Shown piece by piece: positions 16,880 to 25,600 of a stretch of DNA of 64,000 nt. The notes under the pieces were generated by a model, which worked only from the letters and a program-made list of their open reading frames with translations, searched no databases and was not told the DNA's origin. How positions within the stretch are numbered: position 1 is the stretch's first letter; each line of letters opens with the position of its first letter. The DNA comes from Candidatus Edwardsbacteria bacterium (GTDB lineage Bacteria > Edwardsbacteria > AC1 > EtOH8): contig JAVHLB010000004.1 of NCBI GenBank assembly GCA_031082425.1, forward strand, positions 186,001 through 250,000, written 5' to 3'. Both the position numbers and the translations under genes were made by a program.

Positions 16880-17344
16880 TTATATCTTCCGGTAGAGGTC
16901 GGTCAGCTCGATGGCCGACAGGGCCGCCTGCCATCCCTTGTTGCCGGCCTTGCTGCCGGCCCGGTCCAGGGCCTGGTCCAGGTTGTCGGTGGTGATCACT
17001 CCGAACACCGTGGGCACCCCTGAATTCATGGAGACCTGGGCCACCCCCTTGGCCACCTCGGCCGCGATATAGTCGAAATGCGGGGTATCGCCCCGGATGA
17101 CGGCCCCCAGGCAGATGACCGCCTGATATTTTTTGGATGCGGCCACCCTGGCAGCCACCCCGGGGATCTCAAAGGAGCCCGGCACCCAGACCAGCTCCAC
17201 GTTGGCGTCGCTCCCGCCGTGCCTGGTTATGCAGTCCAAGGCCCCGTCCACCAGGCGCTGGCTTATCAGGTCGTTGAACCGTGACACCACCAGGCAGAAT
17301 TTTTTGTCGGCCGCGCTTAAGTGGCCCTCGATTATCTTTGGCAT
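16880..17344 (-). CDS. ribH: 6,7-dimethyl-8-ribityllumazine synthase
   Basis: A 154-residue lumazine synthase, which joins 5-amino-6-ribitylaminouracil to 3,4-dihydroxybutanone 4-phosphate. Motifs: VVSRFNDLISQRL, VWVPGSFEIP, CLGAVIRGDTPHFDYIA (with the catalytic His), VPTVFGVITTDNLDQA and the NKGWQAA end. It probably assembles as a pentamer or 60-mer. A strong GGAGGG ribosome-binding site precedes ATG 17344. Confidence 0.97.
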   Translation of the reverse strand: MPKIIEGHLSAADKKFCLVVSRFNDLISQRLVDGALDCITRHGGSDANVELVWVPGSFEIPGVAARVAASKKYQAVICLGAVIRGDTPHFDYIAAEVAKGVAQVSMNSGVPTVFGVITTDNLDQALDRAGSKAGNKGWQAALSAIELTDLYRKI

Positions 17345-17383
17345 TTTAACCCTCCTTAAAATAATGAATGTTCCGTTAACGGA

Positions 17384-18610
17384 TCAGCTGAGGCAGAAAT
17401 TCTTGTCCAGCAGATGTCCCATCTTGTCGCGCTTGGTCTTCATATAGCGGGCGTTGGCCGGGGTGCAGGGCACCTGACTGGCGATCCGCTTTACTATCTT
17501 CAGGCCATAGCCCTCCAGGCCGGCGATCTTATCGGGGTTGTTGGTGATCAACCTGATGCTGGAGAGGCCCAGGTCGGCCAGTATCTGGGCCCCGATGCCG
17601 TAGTCCCTCTCGTCGGCGGCGAAGCCCAGGGCCAGGTTGGCTTCGATGGTGTCCATCCCCTGGTCCTGCAACTTATAGGCCTTCAGCTTGTTGAACAACC
17701 CGATGCCCCGGCCCTCCTGCCTCATGTACAAAAAGACCCCCCGGCCCTCCTGGTCGATCATCTTCATGGCCCCCGCCAGCTGGTCCCCGCAGTCGCAGCG
17801 GCTGGAGCCCAGAATGTCCCCGGTCAGGCACTGGGAATGCACCCGCACCAGGATATTTTTCCGGTTCCTGACCGCCCCCTTGACCAGGGCCAGATGATGG
17901 TAGTTCTCGATCAGGTCTTCGTACACCACCAGCCGGAACTGGCCGTATTTGGTGGGCAGCCTGGTCTCCAGCACCGGCATCACCAATTTTTCCTTCTTCC
18001 GGCGGTATTCTATCAGATCCTTGATGGTGATGATCTTCAGTTTGTGCCTGGCGGCGAAGGCAAAAAGTTTTGCACCCCGGGCCATGGTGCCGTCGTCGGA
18101 GATGATCTCACAGATCACCCCGGCCGGATACAGTCCGGCCAGCCGGGCCAGGTCCAGGGCCGCTTCGGTATGTCCGGTCCGCCGCAGCACCCCGCCCTCG
18201 GCCGACATCAGGGGGAATACATGGCCGGGCCGGGCCAGATCGGAGGGCCGGGTCTTGGGGTGGATCAGGGTTTTGATGGTGGCCGCCCGGTCATGGGCGG
18301 AGATGCCGGTGGTGGTGCCCTTTACGGCATCCACCGAAATGGCAAAGTTGGTGCCCAGCTTGGCGGTGTTGCGCTCCACCATCGGGCCCAGATCCAGCGC
18401 CTCCAGCCTCTGTCGGGCTAGCGACGCGCAGACCAGGCCCCGCCCCTCCTTGGCCATGAAGTTCACCGCTGCCGGCGTCACCCTGGCCGCGGCCATCACC
18501 AGGTCCCCTTCGTTCTCGCGGCACTCATCATCCACCACAATGATCATTTTGCCGGCCCTGATGTCGCGGATGGCCTCGGAAATGGAGTTGAATTTAGGTT
18601 TACCGTTCAT
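17384..18610 (-). CDS. ribBA: Bifunctional DHBP synthase / GTP cyclohydrolase II
   Basis: A 408-residue RibBA supplying both precursors of riboflavin. The N-terminal RibB half has DDECRENEGDL, the FMAKEGRGLVC segment, RAATI and RRTGHTEAALDLARLAG. The C-terminal RibA half has VRVHSQCLTGDILGS and RCDCG with the three zinc cysteines, then YMRQEGRGIGL and DERDYGIGAQIL. The frame extends upstream to 18673, but ATG 18610 follows AAGGAAA and begins the family sequence. Confidence 0.97.
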   Translation of the reverse strand: MNGKPKFNSISEAIRDIRAGKMIIVVDDECRENEGDLVMAAARVTPAAVNFMAKEGRGLVCASLARQRLEALDLGPMVERNTAKLGTNFAISVDAVKGTTTGISAHDRAATIKTLIHPKTRPSDLARPGHVFPLMSAEGGVLRRTGHTEAALDLARLAGLYPAGVICEIISDDGTMARGAKLFAFAARHKLKIITIKDLIEYRRKKEKLVMPVLETRLPTKYGQFRLVVYEDLIENYHHLALVKGAVRNRKNILVRVHSQCLTGDILGSSRCDCGDQLAGAMKMIDQEGRGVFLYMRQEGRGIGLFNKLKAYKLQDQGMDTIEANLALGFAADERDYGIGAQILADLGLSSIRLITNNPDKIAGLEGYGLKIVKRIASQVPCTPANARYMKTKRDKMGHLLDKNFCLS

Positions 18611-18640
18611 CGTTTCCTTATAAAATAACATTCCGGATTT

Positions 18641-18710
18641 GGCCACATAACGCACATTAATCACAAAATACATCTCTTGGTTTTGATTTGTGCCTTTTGT
18701 GGTTGAATTG
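18641..18710. repeat. Degenerate palindromic intergenic repeat (CAC/GTG-rich family), copy 4
   Basis: The 100-bp gap between ribE and ribBA contains GGCCACATAACGCACATTAA and, facing it, TTTGTGCCTTTTGTGGTTG. These are imperfect inverted arms of the family seen at 7675-7745. No gene is visible. Confidence 0.45.
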
Positions 18711-19295
18711 TCACTTGCCTTTTATTATTGACTCGGTGTATTTGACCATCATATCGAATTCCAGGTTTACCCTGTCACCTGTTTTTCGGTGTTTCAGGTT
18801 GGTATGGTCCAGGGTATGGGGAATGACGGCTGTCCAGAATCCGTCAGGCTCTTTGCGTGACACGGTCAGGCTGATGCCGTCCACCGCCACCGATCCCCGG
18901 TCAACTATGTACTTCCAATGCCCTGAGCCTGTCGATATCTTGATCTCGGTGCTGTCCGGCCGGCGGATGATCTTGGAGATCTTTGCTGCGCAGTCGATAT
19001 GGCCGGACACAAAATGGCCGCCAAACCTGTCTCCGGCCTTCAGGGCCCTTTCCAGATTGACCGGAGCCCCAGCTTTGATCTCAGAAAACGAAGTTTTGCT
19101 GATGGTCTCCCGGCTGAGGTCGGCGGAAAAGCCCCCGGCGACCATCCTGGCCACGGTCAGGCAGGCCCCGTTGACAGCGATGCTCTCACCCAAAACCAGG
19201 TCGGACCACCCGGCCGCAATATCGATCTGGGCCGAATGCCCGGCATTTTTGAAGGCCTTGATGGTGCCTATCTGCTCTATCAGTCCGGTGAACAT
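18711..19295 (-). CDS. ribE: Riboflavin synthase, alpha subunit
   Basis: A 194-residue protein with two lumazine-binding repeats. Each begins with a G(L/H)I.. strand: MFTGLIEQIGTI and GGHFVSGHIDCAAKI. The repeats carry SIAVNGACLTV and SVAVDGISLTV respectively. It dismutates two lumazines to riboflavin. It starts one base after ribD with a GAGGG ribosome-binding site, so the two are co-translated. Confidence 0.97.
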   Translation of the reverse strand: MFTGLIEQIGTIKAFKNAGHSAQIDIAAGWSDLVLGESIAVNGACLTVARMVAGGFSADLSRETISKTSFSEIKAGAPVNLERALKAGDRFGGHFVSGHIDCAAKISKIIRRPDSTEIKISTGSGHWKYIVDRGSVAVDGISLTVSRKEPDGFWTAVIPHTLDHTNLKHRKTGDRVNLEFDMMVKYTESIIKGK

Positions 19296-19296
19296 A

Positions 19297-20403
19297 TCAA
19301 TCCCTCGCCGGGTAGGCTTCGACTAAAATATCATCGCCCACCGGCCGGGCCTTCAGATCGCGAAGCTTGAAGGCCTCGGCGATGTTTTTCAGACCCAGCT
19401 GGCCGAAAGGCGGGACCCCGTCCCCCCCGATGATAGTGGGCGTATAAAGGAGGCTCAGCTTGTCGACCAGCCCCGCTTTTAAAAATGACGTGGCCAGGCC
19501 GCTGCCTCCCTCGACCAGGAGGTTGCAGTATTCATGAAGCCCCATCTGGCGCAGCAGTTCCTTTATGTCCACCATTCCGTCCGGCAGGGCCCGGATTGTC
19601 CAGATCTCTATTTCTTTCTTTTCCAGTTCCGCTTTCCTGCTGGGATCAGCCTGGTCGGTGGTTATCATCACCGTCTTGGCAATGGATTGATCAAATATCT
19701 TGGAGTTGATCGGACTCCTTAGGGTGCTGTCGACCACGAACCTGGTGGGCTGCTTGTGATCCGGATTATCAACCAGCCGGACGGTCAGCTGGGGATCGTC
19801 CTTGGTCACCGTGCCGCTGCCCACCATGATGGCCTCCGATTCCAGCCGCAGTTTATGCACTAGTTCAAGGGATTCCTTCGACGACAGCCCACGGGACTCC
19901 CCGCCCGGGACAGCGATCCTGCCGTCCAGGCTTAAAGCCATTTTCAGGACGGTGAAGGGGTACCCGGTGGTCATGTATTTCCGGTAAACTTCGTTCAATC
20001 CTTGGGCTTCTTTTTCCATCACTTTTCCTATCGTTTCGATTCCGGCTTTTCTGAGTTCTTCGGCTCCCTTACCATTGACATTGGGGTTGGGATCATCCAT
20101 TCCGTACACTACGGTTTTGATTCCGGCTCCGATGATTGCCTGGGTGCAGGGCGGGGTCCTTTTTCCGCTGTGGCAGCAGGGCTCCAGGCTGACATACAGG
20201 ATGGCCCCCCCGGCCTGTAGTCCAGCCTGTTCCAGCGCCTCAACCTCGGCATGATTCATTCCGGCCTTTTGGTGATACCCCCGGCCCACCACCCGGCCGT
20301 CCTTGACGACTATGGCGCCCACCATGGGATTGGGCCAGGTCCGGCCTTTGGCCTTAGCCGCCAGCTCCAGGGCCATCATCATGTATCGTTTATGTTCTCC
20401 CAT
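19297..20403 (-). CDS. ribD: Bifunctional riboflavin deaminase/reductase RibD
   Basis: A 368-residue RibD. The deaminase half has TWPNPMVGAIVV, the zinc-binding NHAEVEAL and EPCCHSGKRTPPC. The reductase half starts near residue 148 with FTVLKMALSLDGRIA and has the MVGSGTVTKDDPQLTVR and LVEGGSGLATSFL motifs. The frame runs back to 20487 through the riboswitch expression platform, so ATG 20403 is taken as the start; the site upstream is only a weak GTGAG. It is the first gene after the FMN riboswitch and its terminator, which must control it. Confidence 0.96.
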   Translation of the reverse strand: MGEHKRYMMMALELAAKAKGRTWPNPMVGAIVVKDGRVVGRGYHQKAGMNHAEVEALEQAGLQAGGAILYVSLEPCCHSGKRTPPCTQAIIGAGIKTVVYGMDDPNPNVNGKGAEELRKAGIETIGKVMEKEAQGLNEVYRKYMTTGYPFTVLKMALSLDGRIAVPGGESRGLSSKESLELVHKLRLESEAIMVGSGTVTKDDPQLTVRLVDNPDHKQPTRFVVDSTLRSPINSKIFDQSIAKTVMITTDQADPSRKAELEKKEIEIWTIRALPDGMVDIKELLRQMGLHEYCNLLVEGGSGLATSFLKAGLVDKLSLLYTPTIIGGDGVPPFGQLGLKNIAEAFKLRDLKARPVGDDILVEAYPARD

Positions 20404-20420
20404 CTGGCTCACGCATTGAC

Positions 20421-20460
20421 AAATAAAAACCCCGAATAAGCCTAAAAGACTCCTTCGGGG
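20421..20460 (-). terminator. Intrinsic terminator of the FMN riboswitch
   Basis: On the minus strand CCCCGAA and TTCGGGG pair around a loop and are followed by TTTTTATTT (20429-20421). It lies between the aptamer and the ribD start, exactly where a ligand-controlled terminator is expected. In the FMN-bound state transcription would stop here, before the whole rib operon. Confidence 0.88.
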
Positions 20461-20516
20461 AAACCAAAACAGACAGCCCTTGCGCAAAACGCTGCTTGCA
20501 TTCAGGCCCTGTTAAA

Positions 20517-20706
20517 CCTTCTTTCATCCGGACTTTCCCCCTCCGCTCAACCATTGAAAGAGCAGATTGTATCAGGTATTGTGGAGGGACCGTCGGCCCC
20601 GGAATCTCACCGGGTCGATCCTTAATGGATTTGCGGGCTTTGTCCGTCAGGCTTATTTTGCGGACCTACCGCCGATCGGGGAATCTCACCCCGCCCCGAA
20701 GGTGTG
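20517..20706 (-). promoter_or_regulatory. FMN riboswitch (RFN element)
   Basis: Read on the minus strand the conserved RFN blocks appear in order: CTTCGGGGCGGGGTGAGATT, CGGCGGT, AGCCCGC, CCGGTGAGATTCCGG, GCCGACGGT and AGTCCGGATGAAAGAAGG. The aptamer is about 190 nt because one variable arm is long. It starts a few bases after the predicted transcription start and precedes ribD. FMN binding should favour the terminator at 20421-20460 and shut off riboflavin synthesis. Confidence 0.97.
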
Positions 20707-20709
20707 GTA

Positions 20710-20738
20710 AATATATCCCATTATCGAGATAATGTCAA
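20710..20738 (-). promoter_or_regulatory. Sigma-70-type promoter of the rib operon
   Basis: On the minus strand TTGACA (20738-20733), a 17-base spacer and TATATT (20715-20710). The -35 box is perfect and the -10 differs by one base. Transcription would begin around 20703, directly at the 5' end of the FMN aptamer. It sits just beyond the ftsY stop codon. Confidence 0.85.
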
Positions 20739-20741
20739 TAT

Positions 20742-21668
20742 TCAAATGCCTTTAAGGGCCGACTGTTGTTCCAGCAGGCTGTCCACAAAAGCGACCTGAT
20801 CGAAAGCCAGCAAGTCATCCAGCCCCTCCCCCACCCCGGTGAACAAAACCGGGATCTTCAGCTCCATGGCTATGGCCAGCACTATGCCGCCCTTGGCGGT
20901 GCCGTCCAGCTTGGTGAGGATTATGCCGTCTATCCTGGCCGCCTGGGAAAATAATTTTGCCTGGCTGACGGCGTTCTGTCCGGTGGTAGCATCCAAAACC
21001 AGTAAAGTGAGATGCGGAGCTCCGGGCATCTTCTTGCCGATGGTGGAGTATATCTTGCCCAGCTCGTCCCGCAGATGCTTCTGGGTATGCAATCTGCCGG
21101 CGGTATCTATCAAAAGATGGCTGATCTCCCTGGCCGCGGCCGATTCCACCGCATCGTAGGCCACGCTGGCCGGGTCGGCCCCGGTCTTACTGCCGATGAA
21201 CTCCACCCCCAGCCGGTCGGCCCATTTTTTAAGCTGCTCGATGGCGGCCGCGCGGTAGGTATCACCGGCGGCCAGCATCACCCGCCGGCCCTGTTCTTTC
21301 AGGTAATGCGCCAATTTGGCGATGGAGGTGGTCTTGCCCGACCCGTTGACCCCGATGATCAGCCATACCTGCGGCTTTATTTCGAAATTTGAGATTTGAG
21401 ATTTGAGATTTGAATTCAGGGAGAGTATCCCCGTCATCTCGCCCTTCAGCCGTTCCATGGCCGTTTGGTCGCTCGGGTCGTTCCTGACAGCGTTGATCAG
21501 CCTTTCACCGGCCTCCACCCCGACATCCGAAAGGATAAGAAGCTCTTCCAGTTCCGACAGTTCCTGAGGAGACAGCGATCTTTTGCCGGTGATCAGGCCG
21601 ACCGTTTTATGCCAGATGCCCGTCCGGGTCTTATTCAGGCCGTCCCTGATGGTTTTGATCAGGGGCAC
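20742..21668 (-). CDS. ftsY: Signal recognition particle receptor FtsY
   Basis: A 308-residue SRP receptor GTPase. The helical N domain (about 1-80) is followed by GVNGSGKTT (106-114), GDTYRAAAIEQL, DTAGR (188-192), TTGQNA and TKLDG (252-256). It lacks the long acidic A domain of enterobacteria. The frame is open back to 21941 but that part shadows corA; the probable start is GTG at 21668, three bases after the corA stop, with GTG 21677 as an alternative. Residues about 85-97 between N and G domains (NSNLKSQISNFEI) are encoded by a tandem 7-bp repeat. Confidence 0.94.
   Translation of the reverse strand: MPLIKTIRDGLNKTRTGIWHKTVGLITGKRSLSPQELSELEELLILSDVGVEAGERLINAVRNDPSDQTAMERLKGEMTGILSLNSNLKSQISNFEIKPQVWLIIGVNGSGKTTSIAKLAHYLKEQGRRVMLAAGDTYRAAAIEQLKKWADRLGVEFIGSKTGADPASVAYDAVESAAAREISHLLIDTAGRLHTQKHLRDELGKIYSTIGKKMPGAPHLTLLVLDATTGQNAVSQAKLFSQAARIDGIILTKLDGTAKGGIVLAIAMELKIPVLFTGVGEGLDDLLAFDQVAFVDSLLEQQSALKGI
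21381..21415. repeat. Tandem heptamer array inside ftsY (5 units)
   Basis: Five exact-period 7-bp units on the plus strand: TTCGAAA, three copies of TTTGAGA, then TTTGAAT. It is in frame in the linker that joins the N and G domains of FtsY and is markedly richer in A+T than the flanking gene. Confidence 0.88.
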
Positions 21669-21670
21669 GG

Positions 21671-22585
21671 CTACCACTTTTTGAAGCGCCAGAACAGCAT
21701 GAAGGCCACCACCGAGACCAGGGCCAGTCCCATCACCATCCAGAAGGCCGCCGGGTGCCAGGAAAGGGGGATGCCGACGTTCATGGAGAAGGCGCTGACC
21801 ACGAAGGTGGGCACCATGATGCCGATGGTGATGATGTTCAGGGTCTTCATCAGCACGTTGAGGTTGTTGCTGACGATGGAGGCTCTGGCGTCCATCATGC
21901 TGGCCAGGATGTTGGAATATATCTCGGCTTGCCGGTAGCACTGGTTGTTCTCGATGATGATGTCGTCCAGGAATTCCAGCTCCTCGGGCGAGAAGTCGAT
22001 CTTGGCGGCATTGGTCTTGAGTTTTTCTATCAGCATGGAATTTGAGTTGATGGCATTCAGGTAATAGACCAGGCTCTTCTCCAGGGTGAACAGGTTCAGC
22101 AGGTATTTGTTCTCCATGGAGGAGCTGATCTTGTCCTCCAAAGAATCGGTTATCATGTTTATTATCTTCAGGTGCTCCAGGTAATGAAAGATGGATCGGT
22201 AGATCAACTTAAGCAGCAGGTCGTTCAGGGATGCCACCCGCTGGAACTGTTTCCCCTCGAACAGCGGAGACTCTTCCGGCATCACCACGATCAGCCGGTC
22301 CTTGAAAAGGAATAGGCCGACCGATGACACCTTGAACAGCAGTTCGTCCTGGGAGGAGTAGTTCTTGGGCCGTTTGAATATCAGGGCCGCATGGTCCGGC
22401 TCGAATTCCAGCCGCGACAATTCATCGGGATCCAGGGCCGAGGTCAGGGTGTGCTCGTCGATCTTCAGCTCATTTACCAGATGCTTCTTTTCCTGGTCGC
22501 TGGGATTGGTATATACCCAGACGGTGCCCTGTTCGCCGGAACAATCGGACACCTGATGGTCTTTTATTTGGCATATTCTTAGCAT
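21671..22585 (-). CDS. corA: CorA-family divalent cation transporter
   Basis: A 304-residue CorA-like protein with a large cytoplasmic N-terminal domain, a long helix, and two C-terminal membrane helices (about 247-268 and 279-298). The signature loop between them reads FSMNVGIP, so the usual YGMN is changed to FSMN, while the essential Met-Asn is kept. CorA channels import Mg2+, Co2+ or Ni2+ as pentamers; relatives may export Zn2+. It is placed between smc and ftsY, which are often adjacent. Confidence 0.92.
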   Translation of the reverse strand: MLRICQIKDHQVSDCSGEQGTVWVYTNPSDQEKKHLVNELKIDEHTLTSALDPDELSRLEFEPDHAALIFKRPKNYSSQDELLFKVSSVGLFLFKDRLIVVMPEESPLFEGKQFQRVASLNDLLLKLIYRSIFHYLEHLKIINMITDSLEDKISSSMENKYLLNLFTLEKSLVYYLNAINSNSMLIEKLKTNAAKIDFSPEELEFLDDIIIENNQCYRQAEIYSNILASMMDARASIVSNNLNVLMKTLNIITIGIMVPTFVVSAFSMNVGIPLSWHPAAFWMVMGLALVSVVAFMLFWRFKKW

Positions 22586-22604
22586 CGGTTATAACCAGTT
22601 AATG

Positions 22605-25600
22605 TCAGTTGTTATCAAATTTGACCGAGACCACCTTTGAGATGCCGGGCTTCTCCATGGTCACCCCGTAAAGCCGGTCGGCCACCTCCATGGTCCGCTT
22701 GTTATGGGTGATCACCAGGAATTGGGTGCCGCTGGCAAAATCCTTGAGCATGGCGCAGAAGCGCTGGACATTGGCGTCGTCCAGCGGAGCGTCCAGCTCG
22801 TCCAGGACGCAGAAGGGGGCCGGTTTGACCAGGTAGATCCCGAACAGCAGGGCGGTGGCGGTCATGGCCTTCTCCCCGCCCGACAACAGCCGGATTGACT
22901 TCATACTCTTGCCCTCCGGGGTGGCCAGGATCTCGATCTCGGCCTCCAAAGGATCATCGCTGCCGGTCAGTTTCAGGTCGGCCTCCCCGCCGATGAACAA
23001 GCGCTGGAATATCTGGGAGAAGCCTTTCTTGATGGCCTCGAAGGTTTCCAGGAACATGGCCCTGGCGGTTTCGTCGATTTTCCTGATGGTGTTGGCCAGA
23101 TCCTCCTTGGCCGACAGCAGGTCGTCCCGCTGTTTGACCAGGAAATCGTACCGTTCCTCATCCTGCTGCAGCTCCTGGAAGGCGGCAAAATTGACCGGGC
23201 CCAGTTTCTTCAAACGGTGGCGGAGATCCTCTATCCGGCTGCGGCTCTCCTCCAGGTTTGTTTCTTGGGAGGCCGCCAGGTCCTGGATATCGACCTCGTA
23301 TTCGCTCCTCAGCCGGTTGGTGATGTTGTCCAGATCGTTGCGCACCGAGCCTAGCTCTATCTGAGCCTGGGAAAGCTTGCTCTGAAGCTCGTCGCTCTCC
23401 AGGCGGCTGCGGTGCATCACCGACTCGGCCTGCTTCAGGCGGTTGAGCGAGCCCTGGCTCTGCCTCTGCATCTCCTCCCGCTGGGCCAGAAATGTCTTAC
23501 GGTGGGCTGCGCTGCCCTCGATCTCGATGCTCAGCTTTTCCGCCTCCTCCTGAAGCTTGGCGATGGCGGCATACCCGGCCTGGTCCTCGGCCCGGAAGTT
23601 CTGGATCCTCTCCAGTGCCTCGTTCTTCCGCTGCTCCATGTTGGCCGATTCCTGCCGCAGCCGTTCCCTTTCCGACTGGGCCTGGGACAATTCTATCCGC
23701 AGACGGTTCACCTCTTCGGCCGCCTGATTGCGCTTTTCCTCCTTCTGCGACATATCCTGATCCCGCTGTCCCAGCAAACCGCTTTCGTCCTTGTTGCTTT
23801 CGCTTATCTCCTGGAAAGATCCCCGGGCCTGGTTCAATTCCGATTCCAGAAGGGAGAGGCTGCCCTGCAGGGCTTGGGACCGTTGCTCCAGTTCGTTCAA
23901 CCGGCGGTGGTTCATTTCCAGGGAGGATTTGCTCTTGGCCAGGGATCCCTCCGAGGTCGTGATCTCCTTCTGGTATTTTTCCGTCTCCCGATCGACGTTC
24001 TCCAGCTGTTTGTCCTGCTCCTCCAGCTTGGCCTTAAGGCTCTGGATGCCGCCAACCTCCTGCTTTATTTTTTCTTCAAAAGAGGATATCTCTGCGCCCA
24101 GTTTTTCAATCCTCTCCTTCCTCTGCAGCAGCCCTATCTGGCCCTGGGGAAGCTCTCCGGCTTCAATGGCCCCGGTGGAATGCAGCACCTCCCCGTCCAG
24201 GCTTACCAGGCGCACTCCGGGGTATTTGCTTGAATATTCCCAGAAATTGTCCAAGCTCTCGACTATTATCACATCCTTCAACAGAATATTGACGATATTT
24301 TGAATCTTCTGGTCGCAGCGGACGAACTTGAAGGCAGACCCCCTTATCCCCGGCCCGGAGATCTCCCGGCCAGCGGTGTTTTCCACCGGAGCCGAAAGGG
24401 CTATCAATGCGGCCTTGCCGGTTTTTTCGGATTTCAACAGGGCGATGGCCTTTTTAGTGTTATCCAGATCCTCCACCGCCAGCCATTGCAGCTTTTCGGC
24501 CAGGGCGGCCTCTATCGCTGCCTGATAGCCGGGCTCCGCTTCTATCATCTCGGCCAGGGGCGCTATGGTGCCGGTGAAATCCTGCCGCCGGGAGAGCAGG
24601 TGCTGCGCCCCCTGGCCGTATCCCTCATACTTCTGCTGCAGTTCGGACAGCAGTTCCTTTTCTTTCTGCAGCCCGGAAAGGCTGGAGGACAGTTCCCGCA
24701 GTCTGTCGTTGGCGATCAACAGCTGCTTCTGCCAGTCACCGCTCTTCTGCTTCAGCCTTATCTTTTCCTCGGTCAGCACCTGGAGGGCCTTTTTCTGGGA
24801 ATCCATCCTGTCGTTCAGCTCGGCCAGTTTCAGATTACCCTCCTCCAGCTCCCGCCGCAGGGATTGTCCCTCCTTTTGGGCCTTGTCCTGCTCGGCCACC
24901 GTGTTCCCGTAGCGGTTCTCCAGCAGGGCCAGCTGTTCCTTGCCGTCGGCCTCCTGCTTCAGGGACTCGAATAATTCTTTCCGGGCCTCGCTCAGGGCCA
25001 GTTTGGCCGAGGTAAGCTCCGATTCCAGCCCGGCCAGGGCCGATTCCTTTATCTTCAACTGCTCGGTTTTGGCCACGATATCGCCGGACGACCTTTGCAG
25101 GCTCTCCTGGACCCTCTTGATCTGGCCCTCGTGCTCGCCGATGGAGGCCATCAGCAGTTTTATTTCTTTCTCGCGACGCTCCATGGATTGCTCGATGCCG
25201 GAACGCCTTTCCTTGATCACCGCCTGGTTGTTCTCCCATAGCTGCAGCTGCTCGCTTAGTCGGGATAACTCCTGCTGCAGTATTTCTATCTGCCCCTCGT
25301 TGACCTCCAGGGCCTCCCGGGCGGAGGAGATCTCCCCCTCCTGCATCTCCAGTTTGGCCGAAAGTTCGCTGCGGGCATCCTGCCATTGGGATATATTTTC
25401 CTTCAGTTCCAGGGCCTGGACATTCAACCGGTCGCGGTCGATGGCCGCCACCTTCAGGTCGATATCCCTCAACTCCTGGTTGAACTTATCATAGACCCTG
25501 GCCTTGCTGGCCTGGCGCTTCAATGAGCGCAGCCTCTTCTCCACCTCGCTGACGATGTCCTGCAGGCGCAGCAGGTCCTCGGTGGTGGCCTCCATCCGGC

